Below, one piece after another: positions 34,093-41,842 of a stretch of DNA of 64,000 nucleotides. How positions within the stretch are numbered: position 1 is the stretch's first letter; every line of letters starts with the position of its first letter. The position numbers and the translations under genes are program-made. Below the pieces are notes generated by a model that was given only the letters and a program-made list of their open reading frames with translations, made no database searches and was not told the origin of the DNA. Origin of the DNA: Streptomyces maremycinicus (GTDB taxonomy: Bacteria; Actinomycetota; Actinomycetes; Streptomycetales; Streptomycetaceae); contig NZ_BBYG01000018.1 in NCBI RefSeq assembly GCF_001184025.1, positions 328,617-392,616 of the forward strand, given 5' to 3'.

Positions 34093-35222
34093 GCTTCGGC
34101 GTCCTCTCGGTCGGATACGTGCAGCCAGGCGGGTGACCCGGGCAGATCACCCTGAAGGGTCCTGCCCAGGACCGCCGAATCCGCGGTGGCGGCGGTGCCG
34201 GTGCCGCCGGCGGCACCGCCGGCGATTTCATCCGTACGGCGCAGACCCGCCTGCCGGAGCAGGATGCGCATCTCCAGGTTGGCGTCCGTCGGGCGCAGGG
34301 TCACCCGGAACTCCCCGGCGCCGGCCGCGCGCGCCCGCTCCATCAGCCGGAACAGGAAGGCCGCCGCCGCGCCCCGGCCGGCCACCCGGCAGGAGAGCGC
34401 GAGCAGCGGCACGGACCAGACCCCCGGGTCGGCCGGGGCCGCCGGGCGGGTCCGGCGCGTGCGGTCCACCAGGGCGGCGCCGATGATGCCGTAGTCGCCG
34501 AAACGGTCCGTCATGCGGGCGGTGTACAGCTCGTGTCCGTCCGAGGAGGCCAGCTCGCGCAGACGGTCCGGGGTGAGCCCGGAGGAGTTCAGCCGGTGGG
34601 TCCGGGCGGCCAGTTCCAGCGCGCGCGGGATCTCGTCGGCCGTGGCCGCGCCCACGGTGAGCCGCATGTCGCACCAGCGCAGGAACTCCTCGCGCGAGCC
34701 CTCGAAACGTTCGCCCTCGGCCCTGCGGGTCTCCTCCGTGCGGTAGCGGCGCACGCGTTCCCGGGACTCGGCGGTGACCTCCCGGCCCTCGAACGCGGCC
34801 AGCAGCGCGGGTACGTCCTCGGGCGCGAGGGTGCGTACGCCCGGCAGCAGGGCCTCGACCTCCGCGCGTTCGTACGGGGAGTCGTCCACCAGGACGAGGG
34901 CCTCCACCGCGATGCCGAGGTCCTTCGCGATCCTGCGCAGCGACTCGCTCTTGTCCTGCCAGGACACCTGCGGGGCCAGGAAGCGCGCCCGCACCTCCGG
35001 TACGGCGTCCAGCCGGTCGAGCACCGAGGGCGCGCTGCGGCTCGCGATGCTGCTGAGCACACCGCGGGCCGCCAGCTCGTCGATCGCGGCGAGTGCCGCG
35101 GGGCGGGGCGTGGGCAGGTCGTCGGTGGCCGACTCGACGGCGATCTCGTCCCACAGGGTGCCGTCGAGATCCCAGACGACGCACTTGACGCCGTCGGGGT
35201 CGAAGCGGTCCGTGACGCTCAT
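34089..35222 (-). CDS. FkbH-like HAD-IIIC protein
   Basis: 377-residue protein of the FkbH family. The N-terminal HAD domain has VVWDLDGTLWDE with both catalytic Asp, SRS for phosphate contact and DDSPYERAEVE near residue 120. The C-terminal half (about 200-345) is a GNAT-like fold (THRLNSSGLT, YTARMTDRFGDYGIIGAALV). FkbH homologues dephosphorylate a glyceryl donor and load it on ACP, as in methoxymalonyl-ACP or tetronate routes. Its stop overlaps the ACP start, and its ATG overlaps the stop of the BpsA-like gene. Substrate is unproven. Confidence 0.82.
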   Translation of the reverse strand: MSVTDRFDPDGVKCVVWDLDGTLWDEIAVESATDDLPTPRPAALAAIDELAARGVLSSIASRSAPSVLDRLDAVPEVRARFLAPQVSWQDKSESLRRIAKDLGIAVEALVLVDDSPYERAEVEALLPGVRTLAPEDVPALLAAFEGREVTAESRERVRRYRTEETRRAEGERFEGSREEFLRWCDMRLTVGAATADEIPRALELAARTHRLNSSGLTPDRLRELASSDGHELYTARMTDRFGDYGIIGAALVDRTRRTRPAAPADPGVWSVPLLALSCRVAGRGAAAAFLFRLMERARAAGAGEFRVTLRPTDANLEMRILLRQAGLRRTDEIAGGAAGGTGTAATADSAVLGRTLQGDLPGSPAWLHVSDREDAEA

Positions 35223-37147
35223 CGGGCGCGGGCCCCCTTGCCGTCGCCCTCGCCCTGCGCTCCGCCCTTCGCCGCGCCCTCCGGGAGGAACAGCTTCATC
35301 GACAGGCTGGTGGGGTCGAAGCCGAACTTGCGGTACACCGTGCGCATCGGGACGTTGCCCACGTGCACCCGGCCAACGACCTCGGTGATGCCCTTGGCCA
35401 GGCAGAACTCCAGTCCGGCGGTGAGGAGGAGTTCGGCGACGTCGCTGCGGTTGTCCACCGGGGACACCGCCAGGGAGCGGAAGTTGGCGTAGCGGTCGCC
35501 GGTCATCGCGTTCTGGTTGATGCTCACCCAGCACCAGCCGACGGGCTCCTCGCCCGGACCGCCGGCGACGATCATGCCCTCCTTCGACTTCTCCATGGCA
35601 CGGCCGAGGCGGGTCTCCCAGCGCGCGGGGTCGTCGATGGCGTCCTCGCCGAAGGAGACCCGGGCGATCTCGGCCTCGAACCGTCCGATGGCCGGCAGAT
35701 CACGCTCGTCGGCCTGCCGTGCGACGTACGGCCGCGACCGCTCGGCGAGCCGGGCCCGGTCCTCGTCGGCCGGCGGGCGCCAGCCGACGGTGCGTCCGGC
35801 GGGAGCGGCGGGGGCGGGCACCGGGGCCGGGGTGGAGGCCGGAGCTGCCGATGCCGAGGCCGGGGCGGTGGCCGGGGCGACGACGGGGGCAGGGGCGACG
35901 GCCGGGGCAGGGGCAGGACTGGGGACGGGGGCCGCGGTCGCCGGGGGTGTCGGGTCCTCCGCCGCGACCAGGCGGCCGGGGCGGAAGGGCCCCTTGCCGC
36001 AGTTCGGGCAGCCCTCCTCGCGCAGGGCGGCGACCGCCGTCCAGCGGGCACCTGGCCCGACGCGGAACCGGGCGTCGCACGCCACGCAGGTGTACTCGCG
36101 CTGCCGGGTCCGCTTGTCGCCCGTATAGAGGGGGCCGCTGAACTCGCCCTCGTGGGAGGGGGCCGTCGAGGTGGTCGTCAGCAGGTGCTGGAAGAAGCCG
36201 ACACCGCCGAGGATGCCGCTGCCCTCGTACTCGTTGAAGTTGCGGACGAACCCGTTGGTGACCAGGCCCAGCCCCATGATCTCCCGCTGCACCTCCAGCA
36301 TCTCGTCCGGGCTCTTGCCGCCGAAGGAGAAGAAGACACTGTGCGCGGGACCGGGCCGCAGCCCCTCCACGGCACGGGAGAGGAAGAGGCGGGCGCCTTC
36401 GGGGGTGTACGGCGGGTCCGTCATGGCCACGTCGTGCTGCGCGTGCAGCTCGGCGGGCAGCGGCAGGCGCAGGTCGTGCCGGACGGTCTCGATCCGGGTG
36501 CCGAGGCCGGCCGACACCTTCTGGATGTAGTCGAGGATCTCCGGGGAGATGTCCACGACGGTCACCCGCTCGACGATCGGACCGCCGAGCACATCGCCCA
36601 CCACGGCGACGGCGAGGGACACCAGGTCGTCGTCGCCGATCAGCAGCAGCGAGCCGCCCGGCAGCGCGCCCGCCGTGAGCAGCGCGAGCACCCGGCGCAC
36701 CTTGGTCTCGGCCGTGCAGTGCGACTGGTCGATCGCCATGTCGGCGGCGGGACCCGACTCCATGAGGGCACGCAGCCGCCGTACGGCCGCGTCCAGCACG
36801 TCGGGGATCACGAGCTCGCGCCCGTCACAGGTGGTGCAGGTCGCGTCGAGGGACAGGTCCATGCCCAGCCGGGCGACGAGGTCCAGACCGTCCTCGGTCA
36901 GCCGGGACGGACGCTGTGTGGTGACGTACCCCCGGCGGCGCAGTTCGTTCCCCAGGGCCGCCACGATCGGGACGGGCAGGCCGGTCGCGCGGCTGAGGTC
37001 CTTCGTGGAGGCGGGCGCCAGCCGGCGCAGCGCACGCAGGACGGACCGCACCCCGGGCGGCCCCTCCTGGAGCCGGACGGCTTCCGCGACTTCCGTGAGC
37101 ACGGAATCCGCGTGGGTGCTCCGAGGGTGCCGACGCGCGTTCGTCAC
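35219..37147 (-). CDS. Branched-chain polyamine synthase (BpsA)-like aminopropyltransferase fused to GNAT
   Basis: 642-residue two-enzyme fusion. A winged-helix segment (30-95) and a CTTCDG knuckle (104-107) precede a Rossmann catalytic domain like archaeal/Thermus BpsA: LLLIGDDDLVSLAVAV (168-182), VTVVDISPEI (196-204), MTDPPYTPEGA (242-252) and VRNFNEYEG (301-309). BpsA transfers aminopropyl groups from decarboxylated AdoMet onto spermidine. A CVAC...CPNC zinc ribbon (354-383) follows, then an Ala/Pro linker and a GNAT acetyltransferase (about 475-630; FRSLAVSPVDNRSDVAELLL). GTG start chosen for the TGGAGC eight bases upstream. The gene is divergent from an AdoMet-decarboxylase-like gene and forms an overlapping operon with the FkbH and ACP genes. 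Exact product unknown. Confidence 0.82.
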   Translation of the reverse strand: MTNARRHPRSTHADSVLTEVAEAVRLQEGPPGVRSVLRALRRLAPASTKDLSRATGLPVPIVAALGNELRRRGYVTTQRPSRLTEDGLDLVARLGMDLSLDATCTTCDGRELVIPDVLDAAVRRLRALMESGPAADMAIDQSHCTAETKVRRVLALLTAGALPGGSLLLIGDDDLVSLAVAVVGDVLGGPIVERVTVVDISPEILDYIQKVSAGLGTRIETVRHDLRLPLPAELHAQHDVAMTDPPYTPEGARLFLSRAVEGLRPGPAHSVFFSFGGKSPDEMLEVQREIMGLGLVTNGFVRNFNEYEGSGILGGVGFFQHLLTTTSTAPSHEGEFSGPLYTGDKRTRQREYTCVACDARFRVGPGARWTAVAALREEGCPNCGKGPFRPGRLVAAEDPTPPATAAPVPSPAPAPAVAPAPVVAPATAPASASAAPASTPAPVPAPAAPAGRTVGWRPPADEDRARLAERSRPYVARQADERDLPAIGRFEAEIARVSFGEDAIDDPARWETRLGRAMEKSKEGMIVAGGPGEEPVGWCWVSINQNAMTGDRYANFRSLAVSPVDNRSDVAELLLTAGLEFCLAKGITEVVGRVHVGNVPMRTVYRKFGFDPTSLSMKLFLPEGAAKGGAQGEGDGKGARAR

Positions 37148-37699
37148 AATGCTGCTCCAGGCAAGCTGATTGGTGGATTCCGGGACTATCGAGTATACGG
37201 GCTGGTAGGCAGACCCAGGACCCGCCGGGACGACCGGGAAACACCGCGGAAAAGCGACGGATTTCGAATGGGCGGAAGGGAGTCGCGCCAGGGCCCGGAC
37301 GAGCGTCCGGCCACTGCTTTCCCCACCTTCCTTCCGCCGCCCTCCAGGCTGCTTTCCCTCCCGCTTTCCCCGTTGTTTTCCTTGCCGCTTTTCGTGCGGC
37401 TTCCTCTTCTGCTCCCCCGTTGTTGTCCCGTTGCTCTTCCCGCTGTTCCGGGTGATGTGCACGGGGAGGTCGGAGAAGGTTTTCGGGAAGGGGGGTGGTG
37501 GGTTTCCGGACGAATCCTGTGGACCCCCTCCCCGCCTCTTGACACAGTGCACGCGCGAGCCCCGGAGCGCCCCGGATGCTACGCTGGGCACCATCGAGTG
37601 CCGCTTACCGGCCTCGCAACCTTCCCCTTTGGCCGCGCGGACCAGCGCAGATCTATGTGAAAGGAGACGGGGGCAGCGGTTCGTCACCCCCGGTTCCCC
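37148..37699. other. 552-bp divergent spacer with pyrimidine-rich tract
   Basis: No gene seen. From about 37310 to 37445 the + strand is nearly all C and T, with repeated CTTCC, TTTCC and GTTGTT blocks. A TTGACA lies at 37539-37544, but no -10 box sits at a normal distance. At 37655-37660 an ATG runs straight into TGA, just before AAAGGAGA. A GGGGG/CCCCC pair (37669-37673, 37687-37691) could fold between this Shine-Dalgarno and the ATG at 37700. Confidence 0.5.
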
Positions 37700-38080
37700 A
37701 TGACCAACTCCGCCAACCTCGCCACCGAGGGTATAAACGTCGACGATCTGTGCTCTTATGCCGTCGATGTTTGGGTGAGCGATCACAGCATCCTGACCGA
37801 TCAGGAGCGCCTTCTCCAGGTGCTGCGCACGGCCGCCGAAAAGGGAAACGCCACGGTACTCGGTGAGGCCTCGCATGTTTTCCCGAACGGCGCCGTCACC
37901 GCGATTCTCCTGCTTTCCGCCTCGCACCTCAGTATTCACACCTGGCCCGAATTCAGCCTGGCCAATGTCGACCTGCTCGCCTATGGCCGGCTGAACGGCG
38001 AGCGGATGATGCAGAGCGTGGAACTCGGCCTTTCGCCGACCCGCATCAACGTGACGCGTATGCTCCGCGCGGTTCACTGA
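37700..38080 (+). CDS. AdoMet decarboxylase-like pyruvoyl proenzyme (SpeH type)
   Basis: 126-residue homologue of the small bacterial S-adenosylmethionine decarboxylase. The self-cleavage and substrate region LSASHLSIHTWPE is clear: Ser75 would become the pyruvoyl group and His80 aligns with the processing His. Two changes stand out. The residue before the cleavage Ser is Ala74 instead of Glu, and the catalytic Cys, expected 15 residues after the His in a TCG motif, is Tyr95 (LLAYG). It may be a decarboxylase with altered substrate, a slow enzyme or a non-catalytic partner. It is divergent from the BpsA-like gene that would use decarboxylated AdoMet. The Shine-Dalgarno lies an unusual 33 bases upstream. 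Confidence 0.8.
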   Translation: MTNSANLATEGINVDDLCSYAVDVWVSDHSILTDQERLLQVLRTAAEKGNATVLGEASHVFPNGAVTAILLLSASHLSIHTWPEFSLANVDLLAYGRLNGERMMQSVELGLSPTRINVTRMLRAVH

Positions 38081-38092
38081 CCTGATTCGGTC

Positions 38093-38809
38093 TCACAGCC
38101 ACCCCGACAGCGAGTCGACGAAAGCGTCGAACCGGTCCCGGTGGATCGCGTGCGGTGCGTCGGGCACCGTACGCACCTCGAAACCGCGGCACACCAGCTC
38201 GGCCCGCATCTCCGCGCTGACGAGCATGCTCGGGTCCGACGTCTGGACGAGAGAGGGCACCACGGCCTTCTCCGGCGTGTGGTCGATGTGCCGGTGGGTG
38301 GAGAGCGCGAGGGCCGTCTTCTCGTCCCAGCGGTCGAGCGCCTCCCGCTCGGCCGCGGCCCGCTGCTCGAGGCGTTCGTCCGGTTCTCCCTCCCTGGGCG
38401 GGCGGGAGAGGGCGGCGAGGGCGCGGGACGAGCGCTTGAAGAGCGTGAAGAGGGCCGGATCCAGGGAGCCGTGGGCCCCGGAGAGCTGCCAGGCCGGTTC
38501 CGAGTAGACGGCGCGGGCCGGTCGTAGCTCCGCGACCGCCAGGGCCAGGGCCAAGGCGCCCAGCGAATGGCCCAGCGCCACTTCCGGGGCGCGCGGCAGC
38601 GTCTCGAGGAGATCCTCGGCGAAGAGCCGGGGCTCGTACTCCCCGCGCGCGCTGGCGCCGTGCCCGCGCAGGTCCACGGCGAGGACGCGGTAGCCCCGCC
38701 CGGTCAGGACCGGGACCAGTTCGTGCCACGTGCGGTGGTCGGACATGATGCCGTGGACGAGGACGGCGACGCGCTCGCCCGTTCCCCACTCCTGTGTGTG
38801 CAGTCGCAT
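38093..38809 (-). CDS. Alpha/beta hydrolase
   Basis: 238-residue soluble hydrolase. LVHGIMSDHRTWHELVPVL gives the oxyanion region, VALGHSLGALAL the nucleophile Ser, and PHAIHRDRFDAF the catalytic His. It converges on the AdoMet-decarboxylase-like gene, with 12 bases between the stops. The family covers thioesterases, esterases and lactonases. In this block it could release an ACP-bound product, but that is inference. Confidence 0.82.
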   Translation of the reverse strand: MRLHTQEWGTGERVAVLVHGIMSDHRTWHELVPVLTGRGYRVLAVDLRGHGASARGEYEPRLFAEDLLETLPRAPEVALGHSLGALALALAVAELRPARAVYSEPAWQLSGAHGSLDPALFTLFKRSSRALAALSRPPREGEPDERLEQRAAAEREALDRWDEKTALALSTHRHIDHTPEKAVVPSLVQTSDPSMLVSAEMRAELVCRGFEVRTVPDAPHAIHRDRFDAFVDSLSGWL

Positions 38810-38901
38810 GCGGCTGCTTCCTCGTGGTGGTGTGGTGTGGCGTGGTGTGAGCAGGAGCGAGTGTAGGGCGCGGGCTGATCATCGAACCAGGACGAGGCGC
38901 T

Positions 38902-39735
38902 GTGACAGGACACCCGGTGCACGTGTGGTGGGCCCGTCCGAAGGACGCCCGGCCCGAGCTGCGGGCTCTCCTCGACCCCGTGGAACGCGCCCGGTACGAG
39001 TCGACCGTCGATCCCGCGGGCAAGGAGCGGTTCCTGGTCGGCTGCGCCCTCAGCCGCCTGGTCCTCGGCGAACGGCTCGGGCTGCCCCCGGCGGACGTCC
39101 CCCTGCGCCGGGTGTGTCCCCGCTGCGGCGGCCCGCACGGCAAGGTCCGCCTCGGCGCGGCCGTACCGCCGGACGGCCCTGTGCGCACCCCTCCGGCCTA
39201 CGACTTCTCCGTCACCCACAGCGGCGCGCTCGTCGGTGTCGCCCTCTGCCGGGGTGGGGAGGTGGGCCTCGACGTCGAGGATTCCCACGGCGTCCTGGAC
39301 GTCGACTCCGCGGCCCGGGTGGCCCTGTCCGGCCCGGAGCTCGCGGCACTGTACGCCCGCCCGGCGGCCGAACGGCAGCGCGCGTTCCTGCGCACCTGGA
39401 CACGCAAGGAAGCCGTGCTCAAGGCGCTCGGCGTGGGGCTGGCGGCACCTCTGCGAGAGCTGGAGGTCTCCGACCCCGACCGCCCCCCGACGGTCCTCAC
39501 CTGGCCGGCCCGACTCACCCCCCACCCCAGCATGCGCATGGCGGACCTGACCGTCGACGGCACGCATCCCGCGGCGGTGGCGGTGGCGGTGGCGGCGGTG
39601 GCGGACAAGGGGGCGGTGGTGGAAGCGGCGGAGGCCGGATCGGCGGACGGGGACGGACCATGGGCACGGCAGCCCGGCGCGGTGCGGGTCACCGTCCACG
39701 ACGGCTCATCGACGCTGGCGGCGTACGACCGCTGA
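38902..39735 (+). CDS. 4'-phosphopantetheinyl transferase (Sfp type)
   Basis: 277-residue enzyme that converts apo-ACP to holo-ACP using CoA. It has CPRCGGPHGK, FSVTHSGALVGVAL, the Mg-binding GLDVED and the conserved TWTRKEAVLKALGVGL. GTG start at the beginning of similarity. The C-terminal tail, with an Ala/Val run, is longer than usual. It may serve the ACP at 33814-34092 and other carrier proteins. Confidence 0.9.
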   Translation: MTGHPVHVWWARPKDARPELRALLDPVERARYESTVDPAGKERFLVGCALSRLVLGERLGLPPADVPLRRVCPRCGGPHGKVRLGAAVPPDGPVRTPPAYDFSVTHSGALVGVALCRGGEVGLDVEDSHGVLDVDSAARVALSGPELAALYARPAAERQRAFLRTWTRKEAVLKALGVGLAAPLRELEVSDPDRPPTVLTWPARLTPHPSMRMADLTVDGTHPAAVAVAVAAVADKGAVVEAAEAGSADGDGPWARQPGAVRVTVHDGSSTLAAYDR

Positions 39736-39829
39736 CCGCCGGCCGCCCCGCCCCTCCGGACCCTCCCCGGCGCAGTCGGATTCCCGCCGATCCCCGGGCG
39801 CTGTCGTAGGAGTCGGATACGTTGCCCGC

Positions 39830-40108
39830 ATGCCTGACACTGATCCGCTCGTGCCTGCCCTCGCCGGAGTGCTCGTCGATGTCGTGTGGTGGCTGGAGAG
39901 TTGCGGGGACGAGGAAGTGGATCCCGATTCCGCGGTGAAGATGATGGAGAGCGTCGGCGGAGAGTTGCTGAGCCTGCCCTCCGCCCAACGCGAGCGCCTC
40001 GTGCAGACACTCGCGGACCTGGCCGAAGCGGAGCAGGACCCGCAGAGGCGCGACTTCCTGAACGCGTTCCCCTCCGCCGTCGGACTGACCGAGAACGAGG
40101 AGAGCTGA
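39830..40108 (+). CDS. Small conserved hypothetical protein
   Basis: 92-residue acidic, mostly helical protein with no signal peptide (VDVVWWLESCGDEEVD ... RERLVQTLADLAEAEQDPQRRDFLNAFP). I do not recognise a function. Codon use and length look like a genuine Streptomyces gene, and the ATG follows the promoter-proximal GAGTCGGATACG region. Confidence 0.6.
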   Translation: MPDTDPLVPALAGVLVDVVWWLESCGDEEVDPDSAVKMMESVGGELLSLPSAQRERLVQTLADLAEAEQDPQRRDFLNAFPSAVGLTENEES

Positions 40109-40284
40109 GGGCGCGGCCCGCTGCTGGGCGGCGACGCACCCGAGGCCCTGTGCGATCCACGCGGCCCCACCGCGGCAGCGCCCCCGGGGACGCAGTGCCG
40201 GCCGATCCCGGAGCGGAGCCGACGACCGCGTCTTCACCACTCCCCAGCTCGGCGTGCTCGCCTCAGCGGCCGTCCGGGCGTTGC

Positions 40285-40728
40285 TCATCCATGCAGCGGC
40301 AAGCCCGCTTCGTCGTCGCTCACAGCGGTGTAGACGGTGAGGCAGGATGCGACGACGTCGACCTGCGAAGGTCCTGCGATCCGGAGCCGCACCAACTCGG
40401 GGAGATCTGAGGAGCGGTCGATGAGACCGGTGGCGTCGTCAGGCCATGGATGGGGCAGCCGCGGGAGGTGTTCCACCAAGATCTCGTCGATGAAGGAGTC
40501 CTGGACCGCGATCGCATCTCCTGTCCCGACGTGGTGCAGACAGGCAAGCGAGATCACGACGTCTGGCTTGTGCGGGCCCTCCCTCAGGAAGACGTCCACG
40601 TAATCGCCGCCGTCCGTCGCCTCGAAGGAGACCCGTTCGACGAAGTAACTCACGCACGGGGAAAGCATGCGGGCTGCTCTCAGGCAGCGGTTCTTGAAGG
40701 CATCCTCTGCCTCGACCGCGTCACTCAT
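40285..40728 (-). CDS. Hypothetical protein
   Basis: 147-residue acidic protein of unknown family, with two Cys in the first 25 residues and a predicted beta-rich middle (YVDVFLREGPHKPDVVISLACLHH). It lies near an SMI1/KNR4-like gene. Base use is somewhat less GC-biased than the core genes around it, suggesting an accessory region. No catalytic motif seen. Confidence 0.55.
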   Translation of the reverse strand: MSDAVEAEDAFKNRCLRAARMLSPCVSYFVERVSFEATDGGDYVDVFLREGPHKPDVVISLACLHHVGTGDAIAVQDSFIDEILVEHLPRLPHPWPDDATGLIDRSSDLPELVRLRIAGPSQVDVVASCLTVYTAVSDDEAGLPLHG

Positions 40729-40915
40729 GGCGTGAGGCTATGGTTCACCGCCGACCGCTCCGACTCCGACGATCAGTTCTTCTGGAATTGTTGCGTGGGT
40801 TCCGCGGCACGGTCGCGCGCAGGTCTGAGGTGGGTGCGCATCCGTATCAGGTCGATCACGACGGGTCGATGGCCTTGGCCGACCGACGGTGGCCGGGGGC
40901 CCTGGCAGTCTCACA

Positions 40916-41512
40916 TCAGAACGGTTCGAAGCTCGGCTGTACGGGGCCGATCTCACCGTTGGCGACCAGTTCCTCCAGATCCTCCGGTTCCAGGAACTCG
41001 AGGGCTTCCGGTTCGATGCCGTGGTAGCGGTCCACGTCGAGCAGTTGCCGTACGAACGTGAGGGCAAAGCCTGAGAACGTGCCGTCGAAGGTCACGCAGC
41101 CCTCTTCGTGGACCATCGTGACGATCTTCCACCGGTCCGGGTCCGGCTCGCAGGGCAGGAAGAAGTGCTCGTCGCCGCTGTGGTCGTATCCCCACGAGAT
41201 CAGCCCACCGGGTGCCGGGTGAAAGGGGTACGGAAGGTGCTCGGAGTCGCCGCGGCTCAGGGCCGCCTCCCGGCTTTCGGTGAAGCTCCGGTGCGTCTCG
41301 CGCATGCGCGTCAGGAGCGGGCTCGATCCGGCGGGGTGGAACACGACGAGCTCGCCGGAGATGACCCCGCTCCCGTAGGCGTCCAGGAACTCCTTGAAGT
41401 CGCTGGGCAGCGCGGAGCCGATGTGCCGCTCGACTTCGTCCCAGTCGGCTGGGTTCGACCGGCGGTCGGCGGGAGCCCCCAGGAGGGCCCGCAACTCGTC
41501 CGACGAGGACAT
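40916..41512 (-). CDS. SMI1/KNR4-family protein
   Basis: 198-residue soluble protein matching the SUKH superfamily: NPADWDEVERHIGSALPSDFKEFLDAYGSGVI is the family's start, followed by GLISWGYDHSGDEHFFLP. SUKH proteins often act as immunity partners for polymorphic toxins. ATG chosen because TTGGAG sits just upstream. No toxin gene is adjacent, so it is an orphan here. Confidence 0.78.
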   Translation of the reverse strand: MSSSDELRALLGAPADRRSNPADWDEVERHIGSALPSDFKEFLDAYGSGVISGELVVFHPAGSSPLLTRMRETHRSFTESREAALSRGDSEHLPYPFHPAPGGLISWGYDHSGDEHFFLPCEPDPDRWKIVTMVHEEGCVTFDGTFSGFALTFVRQLLDVDRYHGIEPEALEFLEPEDLEELVANGEIGPVQPSFEPF

Positions 41513-41842
41513 GCACTGCTCCAATTACCGGTCAGCGGTGATCTGCGCCGCCGTGATTCTGCCGTCCGCCCGCCACGCCATGGCCGGCAGGGTCTTCATG
41601 CCCGCCCCCGTGACCGCCCGGGGCTCCCCGTTGTTCCCGCCCGATCGGGCACGGCTGGGGCACGGTTGGCCGATCACCGGACGGTTCCGATGGGCGGCGC
41701 ATCTGAGTAGCGGTGCTCATGTGCAGTGCCTGCCGCGTCAGCATGCTGGGCGGCATGCGATGGACGGGATGTCCCCAGCAAACGGAATGGTGGTCGGTGT
41801 GAGGCCCGGGGGTCGTCGACCGGCGAGCAGGTTGGCGTCAGT
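41513..41842. other. Intergenic stretch without clear gene
   Basis: 330 bases. No convincing frame, RNA or strong hairpin was seen. It probably contains the promoters of the divergent SMI1-like and membrane-protein genes. Confidence 0.4.

Noticed and set aside
37539..37585. Sigma-70-type promoter for the decarboxylase-like gene (TTGACA ... TACGCT)
   Set aside because: The two boxes are 35 bases apart, too far for a standard promoter.
40178..40200. Third copy of the tRNA-Arg 3' end (GCGCCCCCGG...)
   Set aside because: The match is about 10 bases of GC-rich sequence and does not continue into the T arm.
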